Shown: piece by piece, positions 14,360 to 21,796 of the stretch
How positions within the stretch are numbered: position 1 is the stretch's first letter
Layout: each line of letters begins with the position of its first letter
DNA from: Candidatus Kaiserbacteria bacterium
GTDB taxonomy: Bacteria; Patescibacteriota; Minisyncoccia; Phycocordibacterales; UBA918
Direction of reading: 5' to 3'
NCBI GenBank assembly: GCA_020428895.1
Contig: JAGQLZ010000061.1
Span: 1-21,925 of the forward strand
Length of the DNA stretch: 21,925 nucleotides
The notes under the pieces: model-generated
Databases searched by the model: none
What the model saw: only the letters and a program-made list of their open reading frames with translations
What the model was told of the DNA's origin: nothing
Translations under genes and position numbers: made by a program

Positions 14360-14914
14360 ATGAAAATATTATTGTTTAGTTTAGTAACAGCAATCTTACT
14401 TACGGTATTTTATTTTCAGTTACCTAAAAATATTTCTACCGAAGAAATTACGCATGAGACAGTCGATATAGACAAAGCTGATATTGAATATAAAAATATT
14501 TCGGAGTTACCGACTTTAACTGAGACAGATAAACAAATTTACAAAAACTTGATTCCGATAAGCTTGAATGAAAGCTTGCAAGTCTGGGCATCTGTAGCAG
14601 ATTCCTCAATCGAAAGGCAATTAGGACTTTCTAATACACCTTACTTACCGGAGTATGTAGTTAAATTATTTGTTTTTGAAGATATTGCGATTAGGAATTT
14701 TTGGATGAAAGATATGAATTATTCAATTGATATAGTCTGGTTAGATGAAAATAAAAAAGTTATTAGTGTGACAGAAAATCTTTTGCCTGAGAGTTACCAT
14801 GACAGAGAAACTTTTAGTTCCGAGGTGCCGGCGAAGTATGTAATTGAAACAGTTCCTGGTTTATTTCTTAAACACAATATCGAAGTAGGGAGTGTAATTA
14901 AGTTCGATATTTAG
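14360..14914 (+). CDS. DUF192 family protein, membrane-anchored
   Basis: 184 residues. An N-terminal hydrophobic segment (about 2-20) and a spacer rich in D, E and T precede a DUF192 domain (about 70-184). Family signatures are visible: VWASVADSSIERQLGLSNT, LFVFEDIAIRNFWMKDMNYSIDIVWLDENKKV (read in pieces), and PAKYVIETVPGLFLKHNIEVGSVI near the C-terminus. DUF192 proteins are small beta-barrel-like proteins, usually exported, of unknown function. It sits between a terminator and the rnpB promoter and has its own extended -10. Confidence 0.92.
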   Translation: MKILLFSLVTAILLTVFYFQLPKNISTEEITHETVDIDKADIEYKNISELPTLTETDKQIYKNLIPISLNESLQVWASVADSSIERQLGLSNTPYLPEYVVKLFVFEDIAIRNFWMKDMNYSIDIVWLDENKKVISVTENLLPESYHDRETFSSEVPAKYVIETVPGLFLKHNIEVGSVIKFDI

Positions 14915-14918
14915 TATA

Positions 14919-14946
14919 TTGTTTTTATAAATTATTGTGGTATAAT
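14919..14946 (+). promoter_or_regulatory. Promoter of rnpB
   Basis: TTGTTT (14919-14924), a 16-base spacer ending in TGG, then TATAAT (14941-14946): a strong extended -10. The expected RNA start is near 14953. Confidence 0.7.
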
Positions 14947-14952
14947 TTTCCG

Positions 14953-15514
14953 GCATGATGATCGCCTCGTATTTATTTATGGGGAGGAAAGTCTGAACAC
15001 GATTTCTTAATTTTTCAATTTATTGATAGTTAAGTCAAAAAAGGTAGCGGGTAACCCCCGTCACTCAATGGAATATGAAAATAATATTTTCATATTCGAC
15101 TGAGAGAGGTGCGAGCAGAGACGCTTGCGAGCGAAAGTTAGCAAGTGCCCAGTAAATGTAAGTCTTTGACTTGCGAGCGTAAGCTAAATTTAGTGGGTAA
15201 ATCCAGTAGGTAACTATTGGGGTGAAACGGCTAAATCCTTACCAGCGTGCAAGGCCGTGTCCCATCCTTTCTTTGCCATTGTGTTTTGTTGCTATTTAGT
15301 ATTAACAACTACAAGTGAAGCATTTTTGTAGAAAGATATTTATTGCTGCAAAATATTAAAACACAATGCAACTATGGCAAAGAAAGGGTGGGAAGAGCCG
15401 CATGAGGTGAGTGGTAACACTCATCCTAGGTATATGATCATCCTTAGTGAAAAGGCGCTTGCGCTAATGAAGACGTCGTCTTCATTTTCATTAAGACAGA
15501 ATTCGGCTTATATG
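14953..15514 (+). ncRNA. rnpB: RNase P RNA component, unusually long
   Basis: RNase P RNA is the ribozyme that removes tRNA 5' leaders. The P4 core strands are clear: GAGGAAAGTC (14984-14993) and ACAGAATTCGGCTTAT (15496-15511). P2 pairs GATGATC (14957-14963) with GATCATC (15436-15442). GCAAGGCC (near 15249) marks the specificity/catalytic junction, and CCGCATGAGG and TCATCCTAGG match the P8/P14-side consensus. About 560 nt is long for this RNA. Extra length comes from a P15-like helix of 19 bp (15261-15279 / 15374-15392) with a large apical region, a P19-like arm (15443-15453 / 15485-15495) with two hairpins, and a 12-bp hairpin at 15071-15097. No GGU loop is visible in P15. Exact ends are estimates. 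Confidence 0.93.
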
Positions 15515-15550
15515 TAAACAAACATCACCTCTACAGGTGGTGTTTGTTTA
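15515..15550 (+). terminator. Terminator of rnpB
   Basis: TAAACAAACATCACC, loop TCTACA, GGTGGTGTTTGTTTA. A 15-bp stem with one G-U pair, directly after the P4 3' strand. Confidence 0.8.
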
Positions 15551-15580
15551 TGTGTTATTCTATTGATAATTAGGAGGTTA

Positions 15581-15586
15581 TATAAT
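15581..15586 (+). promoter_or_regulatory. -10 element upstream of the O-antigen-ligase-like gene
   Basis: TATAAT, 11 bases before ATG 15598. An AGGAGG at 15572-15577 looks like a ribosome site but is 20 bases from the ATG and upstream of this -10, so it probably is not transcribed. Confidence 0.45.
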
Positions 15587-15597
15587 TTGCATTAAAA

Positions 15598-18105
15598 ATG
15601 TCCACACAAAATTTTATTCCAAAAATGCGAGTCCGTAATGATCGCATCGCTTCAATATTACAGACTACTGCCAATGTATTGATGGTTGTTGCTATCGGTA
15701 CATTACCCATCATGGCTATTGGTGCAAAATATGTACCAGTTGGTTTCTCAAAAACAGCAGTAGTTTTTGTAGCTTGTTTATTGGCTTTGATTTGCATTTG
15801 TTTGTCAGTGTTGCGAACCGGAGCTATGCGTTTGCGAATGCCTTTGGTTTTAGTTTCATTGTGGGCAGTGACGGCTGTTTCCGGCGTGTCAGCTCTTTTG
15901 TCTGGAGATAGAAGAGATGCTTTTACTGGTGATGCTTTTGAAGTGCATACAGTAATCTTTCTTTGTGTGATGGCATTGTTGGCGACTTTAGCTACTCAAT
16001 TTTCTAGTTCAACTTTGATGACTCTACGTTTGTATCAGTTGTCATTAATTAGTGCCGCAGCTCTCGGTTTGTTTCATGTAATCAGAGTGTTCTTTGGTGC
16101 TGATGTCTTGTCATTTGGAGTATATAGCGGATTGTTAGGCTCACCTTTGGGTGGCTGGAATGATTTGGCTATATTTTTTGGTATTGTCTTAATTCTGTCT
16201 TTGATTTCACTTGAACAGATTCCTCTTAAAACATTCGGCAAGATTTTGACTGTTTTTATGACAGTAACCTCACTACTAGTTTTGTCACTGGTTAATTTCT
16301 ATGCTGTTTGGATTGTGGTTGGTTTATTTAGTTTGGTTTTCTTAATATACACTTTAACTAAAGACAGATTTGCATCTGTAGACGAAGCAGAAGGAGAGAT
16401 GTTTGTCGCTACTTCAAGTAATTCCGTAATGTCTATTTCGCTAAGTGCTATTGTATTTATTTTTGCCACTATGTTCATTCTGGCTGGTTCAATGCTTGGC
16501 GGTTGGATATCCGAAAAAACTGGTATTAGTTATGTAGAAGTTCGACCGTCATTTACGGCAACTGTAGATATCATAAAAAATATTTATAGTGAAAACGCTT
16601 TTACTGGAATTGGTCCTAATAAATTTTCTGATGCTTGGAATTTATATAAAGATCCTTCAATCAATAATACAATTTTCTGGAATAGTAACTTTGTCTCTGG
16701 TAATGGTTATGTTATGACTTGGTTTGCTACAGCCGGTATTTTTGGTGGAGTGGCGTGGATTATTTTCTTCGGTCTATTTATTTACAGTGGTTACAGATTA
16801 TTAGTGCGGTCTAGTACCGAAGATCAGTTTTGGTACTTTGTTGGCTCAACATCGTTCGTAACTGCTTTATTTGTTTGGGTAATGGCTTTTTGGTACGTTC
16901 CAGGCCCAGCGCTGTTGTTACTAGGAGCATTTTCTACTGGTTTAATGGCGGCAGCTACGAATGTTTTGTTGCCTGAAATTAAACAACCAAAATTACTCTT
17001 CAATAACCGTCGGTCTGGTTTTATTTTGATTGCGGCAGTAATGCTGGTAATGATTGCTTCAGTAGCAACCATGTTTATGACTGGAAAACAGTATGCGTCA
17101 GTCTATACATACCGAAGTGCAATGTCTTCGACTGCTATTGATCACGAAAAATTATTGTTAGGTATTCAGTCTGCATACGAGTTATATGAAAATGATACAT
17201 ACCTAAGACAAATTGGTAGATTAGAAACTGAAAGACTGGCTAATATTGCAAGCATGGCAGAACCGTCTGAGTTAAATATTCAAAAGGCTTCTCAAGCTTC
17301 AATTAACGCCATTAATAACTTGGAGGCAGCTGTTTCGTTTGATCCAAGTCAGTCTATGAACTGGGCTTTACTAAGTAACTTCTACTTCATAATAGCTAGT
17401 ACTGGTGGCAATCAAGCTACGGCTGCTAACGAACGAGCGGAACAAGCCATTAATCGAGCAATTGAATTACAACCAACTAATCCTGAATTTCAGTTACTTA
17501 AAGCTCAAATAATGATTCAACGTGGTGATACTGAGACGGCCCGCTTAGAAGTAGTTAAGTCACTTGAATTAAAAAGAGACTACACACCAGCTCTATCTTT
17601 ATTGACTCAACTCGATATTGCTTCTGGTAATGTTGAAGGTGCTATAACAAACGCCCGATCACTAATAACTCTTGAACCAAGAAACGCTGGCCGATATTAT
17701 CAACTAGGCATTCTTCTTAGTTCAAATAATAACTTAGACGGTGCAATTGAAGCTTTTTCTCAAGCAATTAGTCTAGACAATGGTTATGCCAATGCTAGAT
17801 ACATGTTGGCTTTAGCTCTTATTCAAAAGGGTGAAAAAGAAGCGGCGGTTGAACAGTTAGTAATTGTTCGTGACTTAAATAGTGATAACGTTGGTGTTCA
17901 GGCTTTGATAGATCAGATTAACGACGGTACGATTGAAACGGTATTGCCAGAAGAAACGGAAACAATTGAAGAGCCGGCTCAAGTTTCAGAAGAAGAAGGG
18001 GTGGTCACTACAGACGTGGTACCAACTACTGATTTAATTAAACCAGTTAATACAGTACCAGATACTGGTGAAGAAGAATCTGAAGAAAACACTGAGTCAC
18101 AATAG
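15598..18105 (+). CDS. O-antigen ligase/polymerase-like membrane protein with C-terminal TPR domain
   Basis: 835 residues. The first about 500 hold about twelve membrane segments in the Wzy/WaaL layout, with a large loop near residues 310-375 carrying the family-like FTGIGPNKFSDAW (G337) motif. WaaL and Wzy-type enzymes join or transfer lipid-linked glycans at the outer face of the membrane. A last membrane segment (about 475-495) leads to a soluble part with about five tetratricopeptide repeats (about 575-765; for example AINRAIELQPTNPEFQLLKAQ in pieces, and GAIEAFSQAISLDNGYANARYMLA in pieces). It ends in an acidic, Thr/Glu-rich tail. The MurJ gene starts five bases after the stop, suggesting one operon and a linked role in surface polymer assembly. 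The exact substrate cannot be told. Confidence 0.85.
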   Translation: MSTQNFIPKMRVRNDRIASILQTTANVLMVVAIGTLPIMAIGAKYVPVGFSKTAVVFVACLLALICICLSVLRTGAMRLRMPLVLVSLWAVTAVSGVSALLSGDRRDAFTGDAFEVHTVIFLCVMALLATLATQFSSSTLMTLRLYQLSLISAAALGLFHVIRVFFGADVLSFGVYSGLLGSPLGGWNDLAIFFGIVLILSLISLEQIPLKTFGKILTVFMTVTSLLVLSLVNFYAVWIVVGLFSLVFLIYTLTKDRFASVDEAEGEMFVATSSNSVMSISLSAIVFIFATMFILAGSMLGGWISEKTGISYVEVRPSFTATVDIIKNIYSENAFTGIGPNKFSDAWNLYKDPSINNTIFWNSNFVSGNGYVMTWFATAGIFGGVAWIIFFGLFIYSGYRLLVRSSTEDQFWYFVGSTSFVTALFVWVMAFWYVPGPALLLLGAFSTGLMAAATNVLLPEIKQPKLLFNNRRSGFILIAAVMLVMIASVATMFMTGKQYASVYTYRSAMSSTAIDHEKLLLGIQSAYELYENDTYLRQIGRLETERLANIASMAEPSELNIQKASQASINAINNLEAAVSFDPSQSMNWALLSNFYFIIASTGGNQATAANERAEQAINRAIELQPTNPEFQLLKAQIMIQRGDTETARLEVVKSLELKRDYTPALSLLTQLDIASGNVEGAITNARSLITLEPRNAGRYYQLGILLSSNNNLDGAIEAFSQAISLDNGYANARYMLALALIQKGEKEAAVEQLVIVRDLNSDNVGVQALIDQINDGTIETVLPEETETIEEPAQVSEEEGVVTTDVVPTTDLIKPVNTVPDTGEEESEENTESQ

Positions 18106-18110
18106 TAATA

Positions 18111-19790
18111 ATGGTTAGAAGAGTCTTACAATTATTCTACAAAGAAGTACGTGGTTTACATCAAGCCGCGTACATTTTGGCTATGTTTGCATTTGGATCA
18201 CAAATGCTAGCATTAATTCGAGACAGAATGTTGGCTCATACTTTTGGAGCTGGCGCAGAACTGGATTTATATTATGCAGCTTTTAGAATCCCTGACTTAC
18301 TGTTTGTATTGTTTGCTTCTGTTTTGTCAGTTTATGTACTTTTACCGTTTGTTTCTAAGGCTACTCGAGACGAAGATGCAAAAGCTGGAGCTCACATTCT
18401 AAGTCAGATGTATACACTGTTTGTGATTGTCTACATTTTAGTGGCAGTTTTTGTAGCAGTTATAGCTCCTTATGTGTTACCAAAAATGTTCCCTGGTTTT
18501 GCTGGTGAAGATTTGAATACACTCGTTTTATTAACTAGAATATTATTACTTCAGCCGTTTTTCTTAGGATTGTCCAGCTTAGCCGGAGTAGTGACTCAAC
18601 TCTCTCATCGATTTGTTTTGTACGCTATTAGTCCACTCATCTATAATTTGGGAATTATCATAGGAGTGATTGTTTTTTATCCGTGGCTTGGTTTGTATGG
18701 TTTAGCCGTTGGAGTAGTAATCGGAGCTGGTGGACACTTATTTATACAGTTACCATTTTTAGCAAATAATCAATGGCGGTTTTCGCTAGTTAGCAATATT
18801 TCTAGTCAGGCAATCATCAAAGTGATGTCAGTAGCTCTACCGAGAGCTTTAACTTTGTCTATCAACCAGATACTACTTTTAGTTTTTGCATCTTTTGCCA
18901 GTGTCATGACTATTGGTTCGGTTTCAGTCTTTCAATTTGCCTATAATGTGCAGTCAGTTCCCTTGGCCATTATTGGTATGAGTTATTCAGTAGCCGCTTT
19001 TCCGGTGCTGGCTGATTTGCTATCAAGAAATAAACTGGAAGAGTTTTCCCTCCATGTCACTACTGCTTTGCGACACATTATTTTTTGGTCAGTTCCTATC
19101 GTAGCATTGGTGATAGTGTTGCGAGCCCAAATAATCCGAGTCCTACTTGGTAGTGGTTCATTTAACTGGGATGATACAAGATTAACCGCCGCGGTCTTGG
19201 CTATATTTATAATATCTTTAGTAGCTCAAGCGGCAATATTGTTGCTAGTCAGAGCTTTCTACGCTGGTGGTCGAACTTTAGTGCCACTTTTGATCACTCT
19301 AATAGGAGTGTCTTGTTCAGTTATAAGTTCTTGGTTGTTATGGAATAGCTACCAAAATATACCTAGTTTTCAGACTAGTATCGATTCGATTGGCCGACTT
19401 AGTGAAGTGGCAGGTACTGAAGTATTAGTTTTACCGATAGGATTTACCATTGGTATGTTGGTTCAATTTTTCTTGATGTTGATTGTCTTCTCTAAGACTT
19501 TTTCAGTATCAATGCGCTTTTTATACCGCCAGTTATTCCAGTCCATTGCGGCTGCTACAGTCGGTGGGATAACCGCTTATGTGACTCTAGCGTTTGTAGT
19601 CTCTGGTATTAATCAAGAAACCTTCATTGGTATTTTCTTACAAGGATTTATCGCTGGACTATTTGGTCTGGTTGGTATAGGTTTGTCGTACGCGGCGGTT
19701 GGTTCTATTGAGTTACGGGAAATGTACAAAGCCTTCCATACCAAGATATTTAAGACTGACGTGATTGCGCCACAACAAGATGTACTCTAG
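18111..19790 (+). CDS. murJ: MurJ/MviN family lipid II flippase
   Basis: 559 residues with about 14 membrane segments, the MOP-superfamily arrangement. Conserved pieces include the N-terminal GSQMLALIRDRMLAHTFGAGAELDLYYAAFRIPDLLF (read in pieces), with the early arginines and the 'A-x-x-D-x-Y-x-A-F-x-I-P-D' motif typical of MurJ, and SVPLAIIGMSYSVAAFPVLA later. MurJ flips the peptidoglycan precursor lipid II across the membrane; relatives flip other lipid-linked glycans. It starts five bases after the O-antigen-ligase-like gene with no Shine-Dalgarno sequence, so it is probably co-transcribed with it. The lepA start follows after 30 bases. Confidence 0.92.
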   Translation: MVRRVLQLFYKEVRGLHQAAYILAMFAFGSQMLALIRDRMLAHTFGAGAELDLYYAAFRIPDLLFVLFASVLSVYVLLPFVSKATRDEDAKAGAHILSQMYTLFVIVYILVAVFVAVIAPYVLPKMFPGFAGEDLNTLVLLTRILLLQPFFLGLSSLAGVVTQLSHRFVLYAISPLIYNLGIIIGVIVFYPWLGLYGLAVGVVIGAGGHLFIQLPFLANNQWRFSLVSNISSQAIIKVMSVALPRALTLSINQILLLVFASFASVMTIGSVSVFQFAYNVQSVPLAIIGMSYSVAAFPVLADLLSRNKLEEFSLHVTTALRHIIFWSVPIVALVIVLRAQIIRVLLGSGSFNWDDTRLTAAVLAIFIISLVAQAAILLLVRAFYAGGRTLVPLLITLIGVSCSVISSWLLWNSYQNIPSFQTSIDSIGRLSEVAGTEVLVLPIGFTIGMLVQFFLMLIVFSKTFSVSMRFLYRQLFQSIAAATVGGITAYVTLAFVVSGINQETFIGIFLQGFIAGLFGLVGIGLSYAAVGSIELREMYKAFHTKIFKTDVIAPQQDVL

Positions 19791-19820
19791 TATATCTTCA
19801 CCCCAACAAAACTAATAAAC

Positions 19821-21608
19821 ATGGAAATAAGAAATTTTAGTATTATTGCGCATATTGATCATGGCAAATCGACTTTGTCTGATCGGATGCTTGAAGAGAC
19901 CAAAACTGTAGAACAAAGACTGATGAAAGATCAGGTGCTTGATTCTATGGAGCTTGAGCGTGAACGAGGAATTACGATTAAGATGCAACCGGTTCGCATG
20001 GCTTACGAATATAAGGGAAAGCCCTACGTACTGAACTTAATAGATACGCCCGGCCATATTGATTTTTCATACGAGGTTTCTAGAGCCCTTAAAGCTGTCG
20101 AAGGTGTTTTATTGTTAGTGGATAGTACTCAAGGAGTGCAAGCACAAACTTTGTCGGTATTGCAAATGGCCAAAGATCAAGGTTTAAAAATTGTGCCTGT
20201 ATTAACAAAGATTGATGTACCTCATGCTCGAGTGGAAGATATTTCTGATGAGCTGGTAACTTTATTAGATTGTGACAAAGAAGAAATTTTAACTGCTTCA
20301 GGAAAAACTGGGGAAGGAGTACCGGCTCTTTTGGATGCGATTATTGAACGTATTCCACCACCAAAAATTGAAAAGTCAGACGAATATCGAGGTTTAATTT
20401 TTGATTTTCAGTATTCTAATCATCGGGGAATTATTGTTTACCAGCGGGTTTTTGACGGTAAGGTGAAGAAAGGTGACGAATTACGGTTCTCAGCCAGCGG
20501 TAAGACGTTTACAGCTCTTGAAGTGGGTATTCTGGCGCCTCAGGAGGTCTCTACTGGACAATTGGAAGAAGGTGAAATTGGTTACATAGTAACGGGTATT
20601 AAAGAGCCAGGAGTAGCTAATGTCGGTGACACTTTAGTTTTTAATAAAAGCAAGGCAGAACCACTTAAAGGTTACAAAGAAGCACCACCGGTGGTTTGGG
20701 CAAGTGTTTTTCCAGAGAGCCAAGATGATTTCACAATGGTCCGGCAAGCCCTTGATCGACTTAAGTTATCCGACTCATCATTATCTTATGAAGAAGAATC
20801 GTCTGGTGTGTTAGGTCGGGGTTTTCGGTGTGGTTTTTTGGGAATGCTTCATATGGAAATTGTTACTGAAAGATTGCGACGCGAATTTGATATTGAGTTG
20901 ATTGTAACTACGCCATCCATCTCATATGAGATTACCCATGCTGATGGAAAGGTTGAGGAAATTTATGCCGCTTCACGTTTTCCTGATTATGGAGACAAAG
21001 TAACCATACGTGAGCCATGGGTGCTTGGTCAGATAATTTTGCCACCAGAGTACGTTGGTTCAGTAATGACTTTGCTCTATGAGCACGAATCACAAGTTTT
21101 AGACACTGAGGTTTTCGGTGATGGTCGAAATTTACTAACCATCGAAATGCCTCTGCGAGAGCTGATGCGTGGTTTTTTTGATAAATTAAAAAATGTTTCC
21201 TCTGGTTATGCTTCATTATCATACGAAATCGCTGAATTAAGACCTGCTAATGTGGTACGACTTGATGTTTTAGTGGCAGATGAAGTGGTGCCGGCATTTT
21301 CACGAGTAGTGGGAATTAGACGAGCTGATATTGATGGTAAGGCTTTGGTTGAAAAGTTATACAATACTTTACCAAGACAACAGTTTGTATTGAAAATACA
21401 GGCCAAATCTATGGGTCGTATATTGGTCGGTAAGAAACTGTCGGCTTTCAAAAAGGATGTTACTGCCGGTTTGTATGGTGGTGATGTGTCTCGTAAAAAT
21501 AAACTTCGCGATAAACAAAAGAAGGGTAAAAAGAAAATGTTAGAGCAAGGTTCAGGTAAGGTTCAAATTCCTCATGAGATTTTCATGAAAGTGATTAAAG
21601 ACGATTAG
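19821..21608 (+). CDS. lepA: Elongation factor 4 (LepA), ribosome-associated GTPase
   Basis: 595 residues, the full family length. LepA/EF4 is an EF-G-like GTPase acting on the ribosome in translation or its initiation. G1 is AHIDHGKST (10-18), G2 RERGITIK, G3 DTPGHIDF. G4 reads TKID (129-132) in place of the usual NKID, and G5 reads SGK (160-162) in place of SAK. The LepA C-terminal domain is intact: GRILVGKKLSAFKKDV, then AGLYGGDVSRKNKLRDKQKKGKK (in pieces) and VQIPHEIFMKVIK. A strong terminator follows. It may be read from the murJ transcript, as the 30-base gap has no clear promoter. Confidence 0.97.
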   Translation: MEIRNFSIIAHIDHGKSTLSDRMLEETKTVEQRLMKDQVLDSMELERERGITIKMQPVRMAYEYKGKPYVLNLIDTPGHIDFSYEVSRALKAVEGVLLLVDSTQGVQAQTLSVLQMAKDQGLKIVPVLTKIDVPHARVEDISDELVTLLDCDKEEILTASGKTGEGVPALLDAIIERIPPPKIEKSDEYRGLIFDFQYSNHRGIIVYQRVFDGKVKKGDELRFSASGKTFTALEVGILAPQEVSTGQLEEGEIGYIVTGIKEPGVANVGDTLVFNKSKAEPLKGYKEAPPVVWASVFPESQDDFTMVRQALDRLKLSDSSLSYEEESSGVLGRGFRCGFLGMLHMEIVTERLRREFDIELIVTTPSISYEITHADGKVEEIYAASRFPDYGDKVTIREPWVLGQIILPPEYVGSVMTLLYEHESQVLDTEVFGDGRNLLTIEMPLRELMRGFFDKLKNVSSGYASLSYEIAELRPANVVRLDVLVADEVVPAFSRVVGIRRADIDGKALVEKLYNTLPRQQFVLKIQAKSMGRILVGKKLSAFKKDVTAGLYGGDVSRKNKLRDKQKKGKKKMLEQGSGKVQIPHEIFMKVIKDD

Positions 21609-21619
21609 AATTAATTATT

Positions 21620-21652
21620 AAAAAGCCGGCGACCTTTTGTCGCCGGCTTTTT
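21620..21652 (+). terminator. Intrinsic terminator after lepA
   Basis: AAAAAGCCGGCGAC, loop CTTTT, GTCGCCGGCTTTTT: a perfect 14-bp GC-rich stem with flanking A and T runs; it can also end the minus-strand small gene. Confidence 0.93.
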
Positions 21653-21665
21653 TATAAGATTTAGA

Positions 21666-21779
21666 CTAGTATCCACTGTATGAAAAAGCTAGTATCATAC
21701 TTATTGCTATCAATACAGCAATAATTCCCCAAATCCATTTAATTGCCTTTTTGGCTCGTTTATCAAACAAAAAACTCAT
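21666..21779 (-). CDS. 37-residue single-span membrane protein
   Basis: Translation starts MSFLFDKRAKKAIKWIWG and continues as one hydrophobic span to AFSYSGY. A basic N-terminus (DKRAKKAIK) followed by a membrane segment and a very short exit tail predicts an N-in orientation. TATTAT on the minus strand lies about nine bases upstream, and the lepA terminator lies 13 bases past the stop, so it makes a full transcription unit. It is divergent from the gene starting at 21797, sharing an intergenic space of 17 bases. Its function is unknown; the size and position suggest a small envelope or division accessory protein (inference). Confidence 0.65.
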   Translation of the reverse strand: MSFLFDKRAKKAIKWIWGIIAVLIAISMILAFSYSGY

Positions 21780-21781
21780 AG

Positions 21782-21790
21782 TGGTAAAAT
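21782..21790 (+). promoter_or_regulatory. Extended -10 promoter of the last gene
   Basis: TG-G-TAAAAT ends 6 bases before ATG 21797; leaderless start expected. It overlaps the minus-strand promoter of the divergent small gene. Confidence 0.55.
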
Positions 21791-21796
21791 AATAAC

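Noticed and set aside
15572..15577. AGGAGG as ribosome-binding site for the gene at 15598
   Set aside because: It is 20 bases from the ATG and upstream of the TATAAT at 15581, so it is likely outside the transcript.
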